Shown: one piece after another, positions 45,336 to 53,748 of the stretch
Layout of the letters: each line of letters opens with the position of its first letter
How positions within the stretch are numbered: position 1 is the stretch's first letter
Assembly: GCF_000472665.1 (NCBI RefSeq)
Contig: NZ_AXAC01000003.1
Location: 132,836-196,835, forward strand
Origin: Acetobacterium malicum subsp. dehalogenans DSM 11527
GTDB taxonomy: Bacteria; Bacillota; Clostridia; Eubacteriales; Eubacteriaceae
Length of the DNA: 64,000 bases
Reading direction: 5' to 3'
Notes under the pieces: model-generated
Seen by the model: the letters and a program-made list of their open reading frames with translations, nothing else
The model's database searches: none
Told to the model about the DNA's origin: nothing
Position numbers and translations under genes: made by a program

Positions 45336-45898
45336 TGGGCCCTCCTTTAATCGTTTTTTTATCTCGACAGCCTCATGATGTCCAAACCCCCTTTCGCTAT
45401 TATGGGTACATTATATCATCTATGGCAATTCTCAGAAAGAAATTTCTGACTTTCACGAAAATTAATTTTGACATTTTGTTTACTGCAGAAAACGCTTGCA
45501 TTTCAAATTACATTCAAGTAAAATAAAAAATAGCGTGCCAATCCGCCATATTTTGGTTAATTTAGCCAAATTGCCGGTTTTAAAGTAAAAGTATCACCTT
45601 TGTGATACTTTTCTAACTTGTTGTTAATATAGCAATATTTATTATTCATGCGAATTAATCCGCGGCACCTTTTTTACTTAAGCAACTCTTAAGGCTGATG
45701 GTTTTTCCTGATCCGCGTTCCGATGTGTGTGCCTGCCAAACGATCCAAAAAAGTGAGATGCTCCTCTCGTCACCGTCCGTTTCAATAAAAACTGGCGATG
45801 ACCAGGAGGAGCATTTTTTCAATCTTCTTTTTTATTTAATCGACTTGTTCAGTCAGTCGCCCTGACGCTGAACTGTTCCCCGCGATTCCGGCGTTTTT
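45336..45898. other. Gene-free stretch with two hairpins
   Basis: 563 bases. 45587-45612 is a perfect stem AAAAGTATCAC / GTGATACTTTT. At 45747-45818 an A-tract, GATGCTCCTC and GAGGAGCAT with a T-tract form a terminator-like structure read in either direction. Otherwise AT-rich, with no recognisable gene; it ends at the chemoreceptor relic. Confidence 0.55.
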
Positions 45899-46093
45899 TT
45901 AGTATTTATCCCGATCATCTAACCGGATGGTTGGTTCCGCCGGTGCTGGGCTGAGTGGTTTTGCTGCCGGGGACACGGCTTTTTTTACCGCTGAAGCGGC
46001 TTTTTTGGCGTCTTTAATTTTAAACGCATCGAACATTTGTTTGAGCATTTCCGCATTGCTGCGGACCCGCATCGCCAGTTCGTTGGCCTGATT
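45899..46093 (-). pseudogene. C-terminal relic of a methyl-accepting chemotaxis protein
   Basis: Reading leftward, an in-frame stretch of ~64 codons ends at a stop at 45899: it begins NQANELAMRVRSNAEMLKQM and ends IRLDDRDKY. This matches the end of the intact chemoreceptor ([13 protein letters not shown] and [11 protein letters not shown]). An in-frame stop lies directly before the fragment and no start is available. It is the last few percent of a receptor gene, cut off abruptly at about 46090. Confidence 0.8.
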
Positions 46094-46141
46094 TCATCCT
46101 GATTATCGCTGATTTCGATGCTGCTCGACACGTAAGATCAT

Positions 46142-46300
46142 TGTTTCGGGAGAAATCCTTGAGAAACCGGAACGGTTGACAGCCACCAATGAATTTACCA
46201 ACATCGCCAAAGGTGTTTTGAGTCACCATGAAAGATGGGATGGAACTGGCTACCCAAGCGGCATCAAAGGACATGAAATTCCGATCACAAAGCAATACGA
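46142..46300 (+). pseudogene. Relic of an HD-GYP domain gene
   Basis: The plus-strand frame encodes [16 protein letters not shown], then [19 protein letters not shown] and HEIPIT, which is the signature core of HD-GYP c-di-GMP phosphodiesterases. The flanking sequence then runs out of homology and the frame has no proper start. It is not a copy of the intact HD-GYP gene at 51693-53612, which differs at several of these positions. Confidence 0.8.
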
Positions 46301-46340
46301 TCATCTGTTTCTTTTATTCTATCTAATATCAATAAACTAT

Positions 46341-46353
46341 GTTATAATATAAC
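46341..46353 (+). promoter_or_regulatory. Palindromic -10 region of the methyltransferase gene
   Basis: GTTATAATATAAC is a perfect palindrome that contains TATAAT (46343-46348), 38 bases before the ATG. Such symmetry over a -10 box fits self-repression by the methyltransferase or a controller protein, though no controller gene is present. Confidence 0.5.
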
Positions 46354-46385
46354 CCAAATTACAAAAAGAAAAATGGTGAACAATT

Positions 46386-47576
46386 ATGTCAACACTACAA
46401 AAAAATGAATCCTCTGTCATCTCGTTATTTTCAGGTGGCATGGGTTTGGATATTGGTCTGATGCAGGCCGGATTAAACATTCAAATTGGTCAGGATATTG
46501 ACAAGGCCTGTGTATCAACCATGAGACTCAACGGCCACAGTGTCATTGACGGCGATATCCGGAAAATAAGCGCTGAAGAAATTTTAAAACTTTCTGGACT
46601 GGCTCGAGAAGAGCCTTTTTTAATCTGTGGCGGACCACCTTGCCAGCCTTTTTCAACAGCAGGCAAGCGGCTGGGGATCAACGATCCCCGGGGTAGCCTC
46701 TTTATGGATTATATCCGCATGATTGATGCCATCCGGCCACGCTTCTTTATCATGGAAAATGTCAAAGGTTTGATTTCTTCCTCTATCAATCATGTCCCTC
46801 TATCCGAACGCAACAAAGAAAACAAGGATCCCCGATCCCAACGGGGATCTGTTTTCAAAATTGTTCTTGATGAGTTTGAGAAATTGGGTTATACAACCAT
46901 TTATGGCGTGTTGGATGCTGTCAATTATGGGGTTCCGCAATTCCGTGAACGGCTGATTATTATCGGCAGTCGTGATCATGAAAATATTTTTCTCCCCATG
47001 CCGTCACATTTTCAGTTACATCAGAAAAAAGATTATTTGTGGCATACCCTTCGAGATGCAATTTTCGATCTGGAAAACAATCCCGGCGAATGTGCCAGCT
47101 TTAGCAAAGACCGCTTGGATTTTTTAAAAATGGTACCCGAAGGCGGCAACTGGAAAGACTTGCCCCCAGATCTCATCAAAGAAGCCATGGGCGGAGCCTA
47201 TCTATCTGGTGGCGGAAAGGTTGGATTCTACCGACGTCTATCCTATGATCAGCCTTCGCCTACCCTGGTGACGACGCCAGTTCAAAAAGCTTCCATGCTA
47301 TGCCACCCCACCAAGGATCGTCCCCTGAGCGTGACCGAATATGCGCGCATTCAACAATTTCCTGACGATTGGGTTTTTGCAGGAACAACGTCAGCAAAAT
47401 ACTGTCAGATTGGCAATGCCGTTCCAGTCGGTCTGTCCCGTGCTTTGGGACAAATGCTGGTTGCGGTAGCAAACAACAGTGCCATAATCAAGTCAAAACG
47501 TACCCGTGGCACCGATATTCATCTCAAAATTCAAAATGCTATGTCAAAACAGGAGAATACAATCAATGGCTATTAA
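46386..47576 (+). CDS. DNA cytosine-5 methyltransferase
   Basis: 396 residues with the ordered m5C motifs: I (VISLFSGGMGLDIGLMQAG), IV (CGGPPCQPFSTAGKRLG, catalytic Cys), VI (FFIMENVKGL), IX-X region (PLSVTEYARIQQFPDDW and YCQIGNAVPVGL). It modifies the recognition sequence of the restriction enzyme whose gene overlaps its 3' end by 11 bases. A variable region of ~80 residues (~245-330) sets specificity; I cannot read the site from it. The gene starts 86 bases after a recombination scar. Confidence 0.95.
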   Translation: MSTLQKNESSVISLFSGGMGLDIGLMQAGLNIQIGQDIDKACVSTMRLNGHSVIDGDIRKISAEEILKLSGLAREEPFLICGGPPCQPFSTAGKRLGINDPRGSLFMDYIRMIDAIRPRFFIMENVKGLISSSINHVPLSERNKENKDPRSQRGSVFKIVLDEFEKLGYTTIYGVLDAVNYGVPQFRERLIIIGSRDHENIFLPMPSHFQLHQKKDYLWHTLRDAIFDLENNPGECASFSKDRLDFLKMVPEGGNWKDLPPDLIKEAMGGAYLSGGGKVGFYRRLSYDQPSPTLVTTPVQKASMLCHPTKDRPLSVTEYARIQQFPDDWVFAGTTSAKYCQIGNAVPVGLSRALGQMLVAVANNSAIIKSKRTRGTDIHLKIQNAMSKQENTINGY

Positions 47577-48303
47577 TTCAAACTATAACGAAGATTTGAT
47601 GCTGTCAGTAATTGGTGATGCCCTCAATCATTTTTATGTGTCACTTGTTGCGAAAATAGATTCACTGTCCATCAAAACGGTCATGCGTAAAAAAAATCCC
47701 TATTTATTTCGGGCAAAGGATATGCAAGGTGCGGCACAGATCGTTGATGCCATTCTTTCTGCTTATGTATCATCGTCTGAAGAAACAATTTTTGGCAATT
47801 TATTTTTCGAACCCATTGCTACGGCTGCGGTTCAGGGTCAAAAAGCTCTGGCCCCGGGCATTGACATCATGGTTGAGGGGGATGATGTGATTTTCGCCAT
47901 TGCCGTCAAATCAGGAACAAATGTATTTAATTCCAGCAGCAAGAAAAAACAAGAGCAGGATTTTGCAGCTGCCGGCAAATTAGCTCAACAGGCGCGAAAA
48001 CGTTATGTCCCTATTATCGGCTACAGCTATGGAAAAAAGAAAAATGGAACAAAGACCATTCCCAAAATGTATGCTGAGCTGGCTGGCCAGGATTTTTGGG
48101 AAGAACTCACAGGTGATTGCGATTTTTATCTAAAACTGATTCATTACATTGATCGACTGCCTAAAACCCATATTGACGCTTTTGAAGCGGCCTATCAAAA
48201 AGCGCAAAATCGTCTGGTTAAAGAATTTACCCAATTATTCTGTTTAGACGACGGCAGCATTAACTGGGATGCCCTGGTGATTTTCAACTCCGGCCGCTCA
48301 TGA
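47566..48303 (+). CDS. Type II restriction endonuclease, PmeII-like
   Basis: 245 residues from ATG 47566, chosen for AGGAG 15 bases upstream and the overlap with the methyltransferase end. The body shows RKKNPYLFRAKDMQGAAQ, SSSEETIFGNLF, then GIDIMVEGDDVIFAIAVKSG followed by KKKQEQDF, an arrangement of acidic residues and KSG resembling a PD-(D/E)xK core and the PmeII family as I remember it. Genetic linkage to an m5C methyltransferase supports the call. Cleavage specificity is unknown. Confidence 0.8.
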   Translation: MAINSNYNEDLMLSVIGDALNHFYVSLVAKIDSLSIKTVMRKKNPYLFRAKDMQGAAQIVDAILSAYVSSSEETIFGNLFFEPIATAAVQGQKALAPGIDIMVEGDDVIFAIAVKSGTNVFNSSSKKKQEQDFAAAGKLAQQARKRYVPIIGYSYGKKKNGTKTIPKMYAELAGQDFWEELTGDCDFYLKLIHYIDRLPKTHIDAFEAAYQKAQNRLVKEFTQLFCLDDGSINWDALVIFNSGRS

Positions 48304-48317
48304 TCGCTTCGCTTTCT

Positions 48318-48358
48318 AAAAATAAAACCCTTCATCGTATCGGGTTTTATTTTTTTTA
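48318..48358. terminator. Bidirectional terminator between restriction enzyme and Fic genes
   Basis: AAAATAAAACCC / GGGTTTTATTTT stem with T-tract on the plus strand. Confidence 0.9.
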
Positions 48359-48359
48359 C

Positions 48360-49535
48360 TCATGACTCACCCACAAAATACTTATTCCGGTTGCCATATT
48401 TCTGCACCCGCAGCAAGCCCAATTTGGTAAACTTCAGGACAAAGCCGCGGATCGTGGCATAGGCGGCGTCGCCAAAGTCTTTTTCCAACTGTTTGGTCGA
48501 AAACTCAGCCCGGCCATAGGCGGCCAGGACAAACTCAAAGAGCGCTTTTTCCTTAGATGTGATCAGCCCCGCCGCCAGCGCCTCCTGATAAACCGCCAGC
48601 CCTTCGGCGGCGGCCCCGGTCTGCGGCTTCAGCTGGTTATAAACCGCTTCGATAAAATAGACCAGAAAGGGCGTCACATCCAGAATCCCGCTGATCCGAT
48701 AATTATCAGAAACCCGGCTAAAGGCCTGGTAGTAGTTCTTTCTGGTGGCCTGGATATGGTCTGACAGGGGTTGGAACAAAGCCGCCGGATAACCCTGCTG
48801 GATCAGCATCCATAAATGCAGCAACCGGGCCATCCTTCCGTTACCGTCAAAGTAGGGATGCAGATAAGCCAGATAAAAATGCCCGATCACCCCTTTGAGC
48901 AAATCATTGACGTCATTCTCACGATTAATCCAGTCAACCAACTGCGCCATCGCTGCGGGCAGCTGCTGGTGGGGCAAACCAGTATGTTCTATTTGCTCGC
49001 CGATAATATATACCGCATCGTCGCGATAGAAACGGCCCGGTTCCAACTGGTTTTCCGGCTCCAGAAAATCACCGACGGTCATCATATAGAGTTGATAAAG
49101 GGACGCTTCGGTAATCTTATTAGCCGGATCACTGATAAAATCCAGCCCTTTTTTCATCCCCCAGAGTCGTTGCTCGCTTTCGTCATGGGGCGCATAACCG
49201 GTCAGAATGTGCCGGATACTCTCCCGGGTTGAGTTGATATTTTCAATCGCCAGGGTCGCCTGAATCTCCGTTGTCATCGCATTAATGTTGTAACGGTGGG
49301 TTTCCGGCGGCCGCTCAAACAACACCCGGGCCGATGCCATACTGAGCCTCACCCGGTTTTCCAGATATACCAGCGGCTGACCATCAAAATCCTGCAACGG
49401 CAAGTTTTTAAAGAAATTTTTCTGCAGCAGCGCCATCATTTCCGCCACATCGGCAGCTGAATACTTGTGTTGCATCCGTTTTAAATCAATGAGATGCTTG
49501 TCCGCCAGCATCGCGGCAAATTTCCCGGCCTCCAT
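48360..49535 (-). CDS. Fic-family protein (putative AMP transferase)
   Basis: 391 residues from ATG 49535 (AAGGAGG eight bases upstream). The N-terminal region carries a class II inhibitory-helix pattern TLAIENINSTR ((S/T)xxxE(G/N)). The core has HPYFDGNGRMARLL, the canonical HxFx(D/N)GNGR motif with catalytic His, so AMP or other nucleotide transfer is likely. The C-terminal ~95 residues form a winged-helix domain (FELAAYGRAEFSTKQLEKDFG region), suggesting DNA binding. A palindromic operator precedes the gene. Linked to restriction and Abi-like genes, it may have a defence or toxin-like role. Confidence 0.9.
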   Translation of the reverse strand: MEAGKFAAMLADKHLIDLKRMQHKYSAADVAEMMALLQKNFFKNLPLQDFDGQPLVYLENRVRLSMASARVLFERPPETHRYNINAMTTEIQATLAIENINSTRESIRHILTGYAPHDESEQRLWGMKKGLDFISDPANKITEASLYQLYMMTVGDFLEPENQLEPGRFYRDDAVYIIGEQIEHTGLPHQQLPAAMAQLVDWINRENDVNDLLKGVIGHFYLAYLHPYFDGNGRMARLLHLWMLIQQGYPAALFQPLSDHIQATRKNYYQAFSRVSDNYRISGILDVTPFLVYFIEAVYNQLKPQTGAAAEGLAVYQEALAAGLITSKEKALFEFVLAAYGRAEFSTKQLEKDFGDAAYATIRGFVLKFTKLGLLRVQKYGNRNKYFVGES

Positions 49536-49548
49536 GGCAGTCCTCCTT

Positions 49549-49580
49549 GCTGATACCAACTAGTATCAATTTGTATCAGT
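49549..49580 (-). promoter_or_regulatory. Repeated palindromic operator upstream of fic
   Basis: TGATACCAACTAGTATCA is an inverted repeat, followed after four bases by another GTATCA half-site, just upstream of the Fic ribosome binding site. The protein's C-terminal winged helix suggests self-regulation. Confidence 0.6.
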
Positions 49581-49604
49581 ATAGCACAGCGTCGGGCCAA
49601 TGCC

Positions 49605-49633
49605 AACAAAAAAACCTCCCATTACTGGAAGGT
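49605..49633 (-). terminator. Terminator of the second defence pair
   Basis: AACCTTCC / GGGAGGTT stem followed by seven T on the minus strand, 70 bases after the TOPRIM-like gene. Confidence 0.7.
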
Positions 49634-49703
49634 TCGCTCTAAAAAGCAGTGGCGCGAAGCGCCCTACCTTTTTCTGAATCGACAATCATTGCTATCTTAC
49701 CGA

Positions 49704-50468
49704 TCATTCAATAATTTCCAAAAAAGCGGGGTTATAATCCGCCACAAAGAAAACACAGGTCGATAAAACATCGAATCTATTATCGATCAGCAGGCGCTCC
49801 AATTGAACCCTCAGTACGGCGAGATGATCAACTTCGGTAGTCACCTTTGGATCAGTCCAATCAAAGATGGTGCCACTTTGCAAAGTATGTGCTTTAGCCA
49901 AATTCTGTCTGATCACGATCGTGATTTGATCACGGGTTGTGGCAAACTTGCGATAATCTCCGCCCATTGTTTCCTGCTGAACTCTGGTTTTGTACTGTTT
50001 GTTTTTCAATTCAGCGATCGAAACTTTTCGTTCATGAAAATTACGATCCGGTATCGATTGCATATGATAGAACGCTTCAACCATCGGGTAATTGATGTAA
50101 AGCTTCCCCATATCTGAAGAATCCACAAAATATTCCTGCAACTGCATAACAATCCTATCGCTAAAACGGGTGTCCTGGGGATCCAAGTCAAAAATCAACA
50201 GAATATCCGTATATTTAGCATCAAACAGTTTTTTCTTACTTTCATCCCGCTCTCTGTTTTTGAGAATCAGTAACAGATCAATGGCATCAAAGCTGATGGT
50301 TCCGTAAGTCACCATTTCCTGATACAAAGCATAAATATTTGTGCAATATGAGACGATGCGATAGGCATCGCTAATCGGATACGCAGCGATTACTTTTTTC
50401 ATCAGACTGACATCCGTTTTTTCACCCTCAACGATGATCAGAATACTCTTCTTATCCGCTTCATCCAT
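49704..50468 (-). CDS. TOPRIM-like protein paired with an AAA ATPase
   Basis: 254 residues from ATG 50468, which overlaps the ATPase stop (ATGGATGA); a GTG nine bases earlier is possible. Seen: SILIIVEGEKTD (first acidic motif), DILLIFDLDPQD (paired aspartates) and NYPMVEAFYHM, an arrangement also found in RloB/AbiLii and DUF4435-type effectors. Length is typical of AbiLii. It is likely the nuclease partner of the upstream ATPase. It is only distantly similar to the RloB-like protein at 38233-39174. Confidence 0.7.
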   Translation of the reverse strand: MDEADKKSILIIVEGEKTDVSLMKKVIAAYPISDAYRIVSYCTNIYALYQEMVTYGTISFDAIDLLLILKNRERDESKKKLFDAKYTDILLIFDLDPQDTRFSDRIVMQLQEYFVDSSDMGKLYINYPMVEAFYHMQSIPDRNFHERKVSIAELKNKQYKTRVQQETMGGDYRKFATTRDQITIVIRQNLAKAHTLQSGTIFDWTDPKVTTEVDHLAVLRVQLERLLIDNRFDVLSTCVFFVADYNPAFLEIIE

Positions 50469-51561
50469 CAAATTCACCGTTTACATACAGTTTTTCCAGA
50501 TTATGGCCTTCTCTCAGTTCGCGCCGCGTGGCATTGGCCAGGGAGGTCAATCGCTCCGGTGTTAAAATAAAATAACAATCCGGACGCATGATGCGATTTG
50601 TTAAGAGATTCGTATTATGTGAGGTTAGCACCGTCTGAAAACCGGTCATCGAATCCAATAATTCAACAATCATTTCCGATAGTTCAAAATGATAATAGGC
50701 ATCAAATTCATCAATAAATAAAAATGAGAGATCGGTCGCAATTGTTAGCCAATAAAAAAATGTATATAAGGCTTTGGTTCCATTTGATGCCGCTTTAAAA
50801 AACGGGATTGGTTTTTTTCGCTGAAAATACAGCCGTTCCTGACCATCTGGATCAGCAATGACAACTAACTGTTCATTGATTCCAGCCCGATTGAGCAGTT
50901 CCTGGAATTGCTGCAGTGTTTGCTCTTGCAGAATAAAGTTAAAATAATCTTTGCTGTCATTTTTATAACCAATATAACGGTTCTCATCCAGGCTGCGGTA
51001 CCAGAGCATGTTATTGACAAAATGGACCAGCTCTCGTAACGGTTTGACTGCTTCGCTGGTACTGTTGCTGACTACGTATTTTAAGAGCGAAAAATTTTCT
51101 TCCAGGAATTCATAATTCAGGGTCGGAATCCGTTTTTTCAACCCCTCTAAATCACCTGTTTTTTTTATATGATCATAAGAAAATATGATTTCCGAATTTA
51201 ATTTTACTTCTTCAAATCGCAAAATTTGCTCGTTGTTTTTATGATATCGGTATTCAATTTCATCATCAGCTACTTTAAAAACGTATCGGAATTCAGCATA
51301 GTCGACTTCACTATCGGCATTCAGATAGTAATCATATAGGCCCGGGGAAACATTTTTGTCTGACAAATGGGACGTCAGGTCAAAGAGAGCCAATCCGATA
51401 TTTGATTTACCGACCCCGTTTTTTCCATAGATTATTATTTTATTTAACAAACCATCTTTGATACAGTCTCTATTGAATGAATAATCCCGGACGTCAGAAA
51501 AATCCAAGCAGATCGTATCTTTGAAGTTTTTAAACCCTGTAACCATGAATTTTTTTAACAT
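50461..51561 (-). CDS. AAA ATPase, second defence-type pair
   Basis: 366 residues. FMVTGFKNFKDTICLDFSDV opens the fold; Walker A is IYGKNGVGKSNIGLALF; Walker B is LSFLFIDEFDAYYHFEL; the histidine switch is LTSHNTNLLTNR. These are the marks of the OLD/AAA15-type ATPases in Abi and PARIS-like systems. The gene is clearly AT-rich compared with the HD-GYP neighbour. The TOPRIM-like gene overlaps its end by eight bases, so synthesis is coupled. Confidence 0.8.
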   Translation of the reverse strand: MLKKFMVTGFKNFKDTICLDFSDVRDYSFNRDCIKDGLLNKIIIYGKNGVGKSNIGLALFDLTSHLSDKNVSPGLYDYYLNADSEVDYAEFRYVFKVADDEIEYRYHKNNEQILRFEEVKLNSEIIFSYDHIKKTGDLEGLKKRIPTLNYEFLEENFSLLKYVVSNSTSEAVKPLRELVHFVNNMLWYRSLDENRYIGYKNDSKDYFNFILQEQTLQQFQELLNRAGINEQLVVIADPDGQERLYFQRKKPIPFFKAASNGTKALYTFFYWLTIATDLSFLFIDEFDAYYHFELSEMIVELLDSMTGFQTVLTSHNTNLLTNRIMRPDCYFILTPERLTSLANATRRELREGHNLEKLYVNGEFDG

Positions 51562-51611
51562 CTAGTCACCTCTCGTCTAGATTACCACGTATTGAGGAGC
51601 GAATGCAATAA

Positions 51612-51653
51612 TAAATCTCGTTTTGCCGTAAAAATATTACGGCAAAACAAGAT
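51612..51653 (-). terminator. Long hairpin after the HD-GYP gene
   Basis: TTTTGCCGTAA / TTACGGCAAAA stem with flanking AATCT/AGATT pairing, followed on the minus strand by TTATTATT. It likely ends the HD-GYP transcript. Confidence 0.65.
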
Positions 51654-51692
51654 TGCTAACCTGTCTAAGGTACGGCAGCTCTCGCCACCCGC

Positions 51693-53612
51693 CTACTCCT
51701 GATCCGACAAATCGGCCCGGATTTCCAGAATCCGATCCCAGTTGGCAAAGAAAATATCAATCAGGACGGGATCAAACATCGCGCCTCGCTGTTCGGTCAG
51801 AAAGGCTTTGACCTGGTCCAGCGGCCAGGCTTCCTTGTAACAGCGCTGATGCGAGACGGCATCAAAGACGTCGGCAATCGAAACGATCCGGCTGACCGGG
51901 CTGATCGCCGTCCCGGCCAGTCCGGCCGGATAGCCGCTGCCATCCCAGCGCTCATGATGGCTTAAGGCGATGGTGGCCGCCAGTTTCAGGATTTTATACG
52001 GGGATTTCTTGAGAATATCGTAGCCAATCGTGGTATGATTTTTGATAATTTCAAATTCGTCCCGGGTCAGGGTGCCGGGCTTGTTGAGAATGTAATCGGG
52101 AATGCCGATCTTGCCAACATCGTGCATCGGCGTGGCAATTTTCAACAGCGTCGCCTCATCGTGGCCCAGCCCAAATTCCCGGCCCATCAGGTAGGCGTAT
52201 TCGGCCACCCTGATCACATGCTTGGCGGCTTCCTGGGAGCGGGTTTCAATGATCTGACCGAGGGTGTAAATGACCTCTTTCTGGGTCTCGATGATTTCCA
52301 CATTGACCTGCTGAAGCTGCTTTTGGGCGCTTTTAAGCTCGGTGATGTCCTGGATCACGCCGATGATCCCGGCCGGTTCGCCGGACAGATTACGAAACAG
52401 CGCTTTATTGTAAATCACGTCCCTTTTTTCACCCGGTCGGGTTTGGGACTGATATTCATAGACCTGCATGACCTGCTTTTCCAGCAACTCCAGATCCGTT
52501 TGATTGTTAAACTGAGCCAATTCTGGCGGGGCGATGTCTAATACGGTTTTGCCGACATAGTCCGACGGGCTGAGCCCAACAAAATCGTCAAAGGCTTGAT
52601 TGCCACCGAGATAGACCCGGTCGGTGTTTTTGTAAAAAATCGGGGTCGGGATCGCGTCCATCAGCTCGGTCTGAAAGTTCAGGACGTTGTAGAGTTCGTC
52701 CAGGGTTTCATTGATTTTAATATTGGTATAGCTGAGCTGGGAGATATAGACCGCAATTTTTGAATAAAACCGCATCGACATGTCCACCTGACGCCGGGAA
52801 AATCGCGGCACCTGCTCCAGCGCCTGCATATAGGCTGCTTCATCAAAGCCGTAGCGGCGGGCCTGGTCACGGAAAAAGTCATAATCGATGGGCTCATCCT
52901 CGTAAAAAAACTGGCCCAGAAAAATATGCCCCATCCGCTGATCGTTGATATAAATGGGGGTGGCGATATCCCAGAGATTATTTTTGCATTTATATTGACG
53001 GTACTGATTGATGCGGATGCCCTGGGTCAGATAACAGTCACTTTCGAGACAGTTTCTCAGGGTTTCCGGATGACCGCGGTGAAATTGGGTACAGATATCC
53101 TGCCAGCCTTCCTGGACGATGATCCGGCCGTCCAGATCGATGATCCCGACGGGAATCCCGGTGACATCATAAAAATAATCCATGATCTCCTGCAGCAGCG
53201 GGGCATCCATCAGATCTTCGAGGCGGTAGTTTTTACCCTGATCCCGGTCGGATTGATAAAATCGCAGCGGATCGCCAAACTGATTGGCATCACGGATCTG
53301 TTCTTCGGGGTTGATGTGCAGTACAAAAACACCCATATCAGGAACATGGATCCCCGCCACCGACAGGTTAATGAGACCCTGATCGTCGCTGGTCAGGAAG
53401 GTTTTAAACGAAAAGGTCTGATCCTTTTTCATTTTTTCGAGATACGTCCGGAGCTGGTATAATGACAGTCCCAAGTTCAAATCAAGGAAGTTGATCGCCG
53501 CGATCGGTTTGGCGCCCAGTTCCAGCAGCTTGCGGCAGGCCTCGCTGATCCCGATCACCCGGCCGGAATCATCAATGATCATAACGCGATCATCGGCAGG
53601 TTTAACATTCAT
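51693..53612 (-). CDS. PAS/PocR/PAS/HD-GYP sensory c-di-GMP phosphodiesterase
   Basis: 639 residues. Order: PAS-like (~5-125), PocR (~150-305; cysteine cluster LRNCLESDCYL and QYKCKNNLWDIATPI), PAS (~320-440), HD-GYP (~455-630) with HDVGKIGIPD and HHERWDGSGYPAG, both signature motifs intact. PocR domains sense small hydrocarbons or propanediol-type ligands in related regulators. The protein should hydrolyse c-di-GMP in the cytosol. It has no membrane segment and appears to be transcribed alone. Confidence 0.9.
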   Translation of the reverse strand: MNVKPADDRVMIIDDSGRVIGISEACRKLLELGAKPIAAINFLDLNLGLSLYQLRTYLEKMKKDQTFSFKTFLTSDDQGLINLSVAGIHVPDMGVFVLHINPEEQIRDANQFGDPLRFYQSDRDQGKNYRLEDLMDAPLLQEIMDYFYDVTGIPVGIIDLDGRIIVQEGWQDICTQFHRGHPETLRNCLESDCYLTQGIRINQYRQYKCKNNLWDIATPIYINDQRMGHIFLGQFFYEDEPIDYDFFRDQARRYGFDEAAYMQALEQVPRFSRRQVDMSMRFYSKIAVYISQLSYTNIKINETLDELYNVLNFQTELMDAIPTPIFYKNTDRVYLGGNQAFDDFVGLSPSDYVGKTVLDIAPPELAQFNNQTDLELLEKQVMQVYEYQSQTRPGEKRDVIYNKALFRNLSGEPAGIIGVIQDITELKSAQKQLQQVNVEIIETQKEVIYTLGQIIETRSQEAAKHVIRVAEYAYLMGREFGLGHDEATLLKIATPMHDVGKIGIPDYILNKPGTLTRDEFEIIKNHTTIGYDILKKSPYKILKLAATIALSHHERWDGSGYPAGLAGTAISPVSRIVSIADVFDAVSHQRCYKEAWPLDQVKAFLTEQRGAMFDPVLIDIFFANWDRILEIRADLSDQE

Positions 53613-53748
53613 CGTCGTGTCTCCTTTGCGCGCTTCAGGTAGTAGTGCGTTTTTACGCTATGTTAGATTATACCCATCTGGCGCCGAAATATTCATCGGC
53701 GGGGGCTGGTGACACGACCGGCAACGCGGCACTGTTAGCCGTGATGCC

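Noticed and set aside
46142-46300. HD-GYP fragment as a duplicate of the gene at 51693-53612
   Set aside because: The motif context differs ([14 protein letters not shown] against GSGYPAGLAGTAIS), so it derives from another HD-GYP gene.
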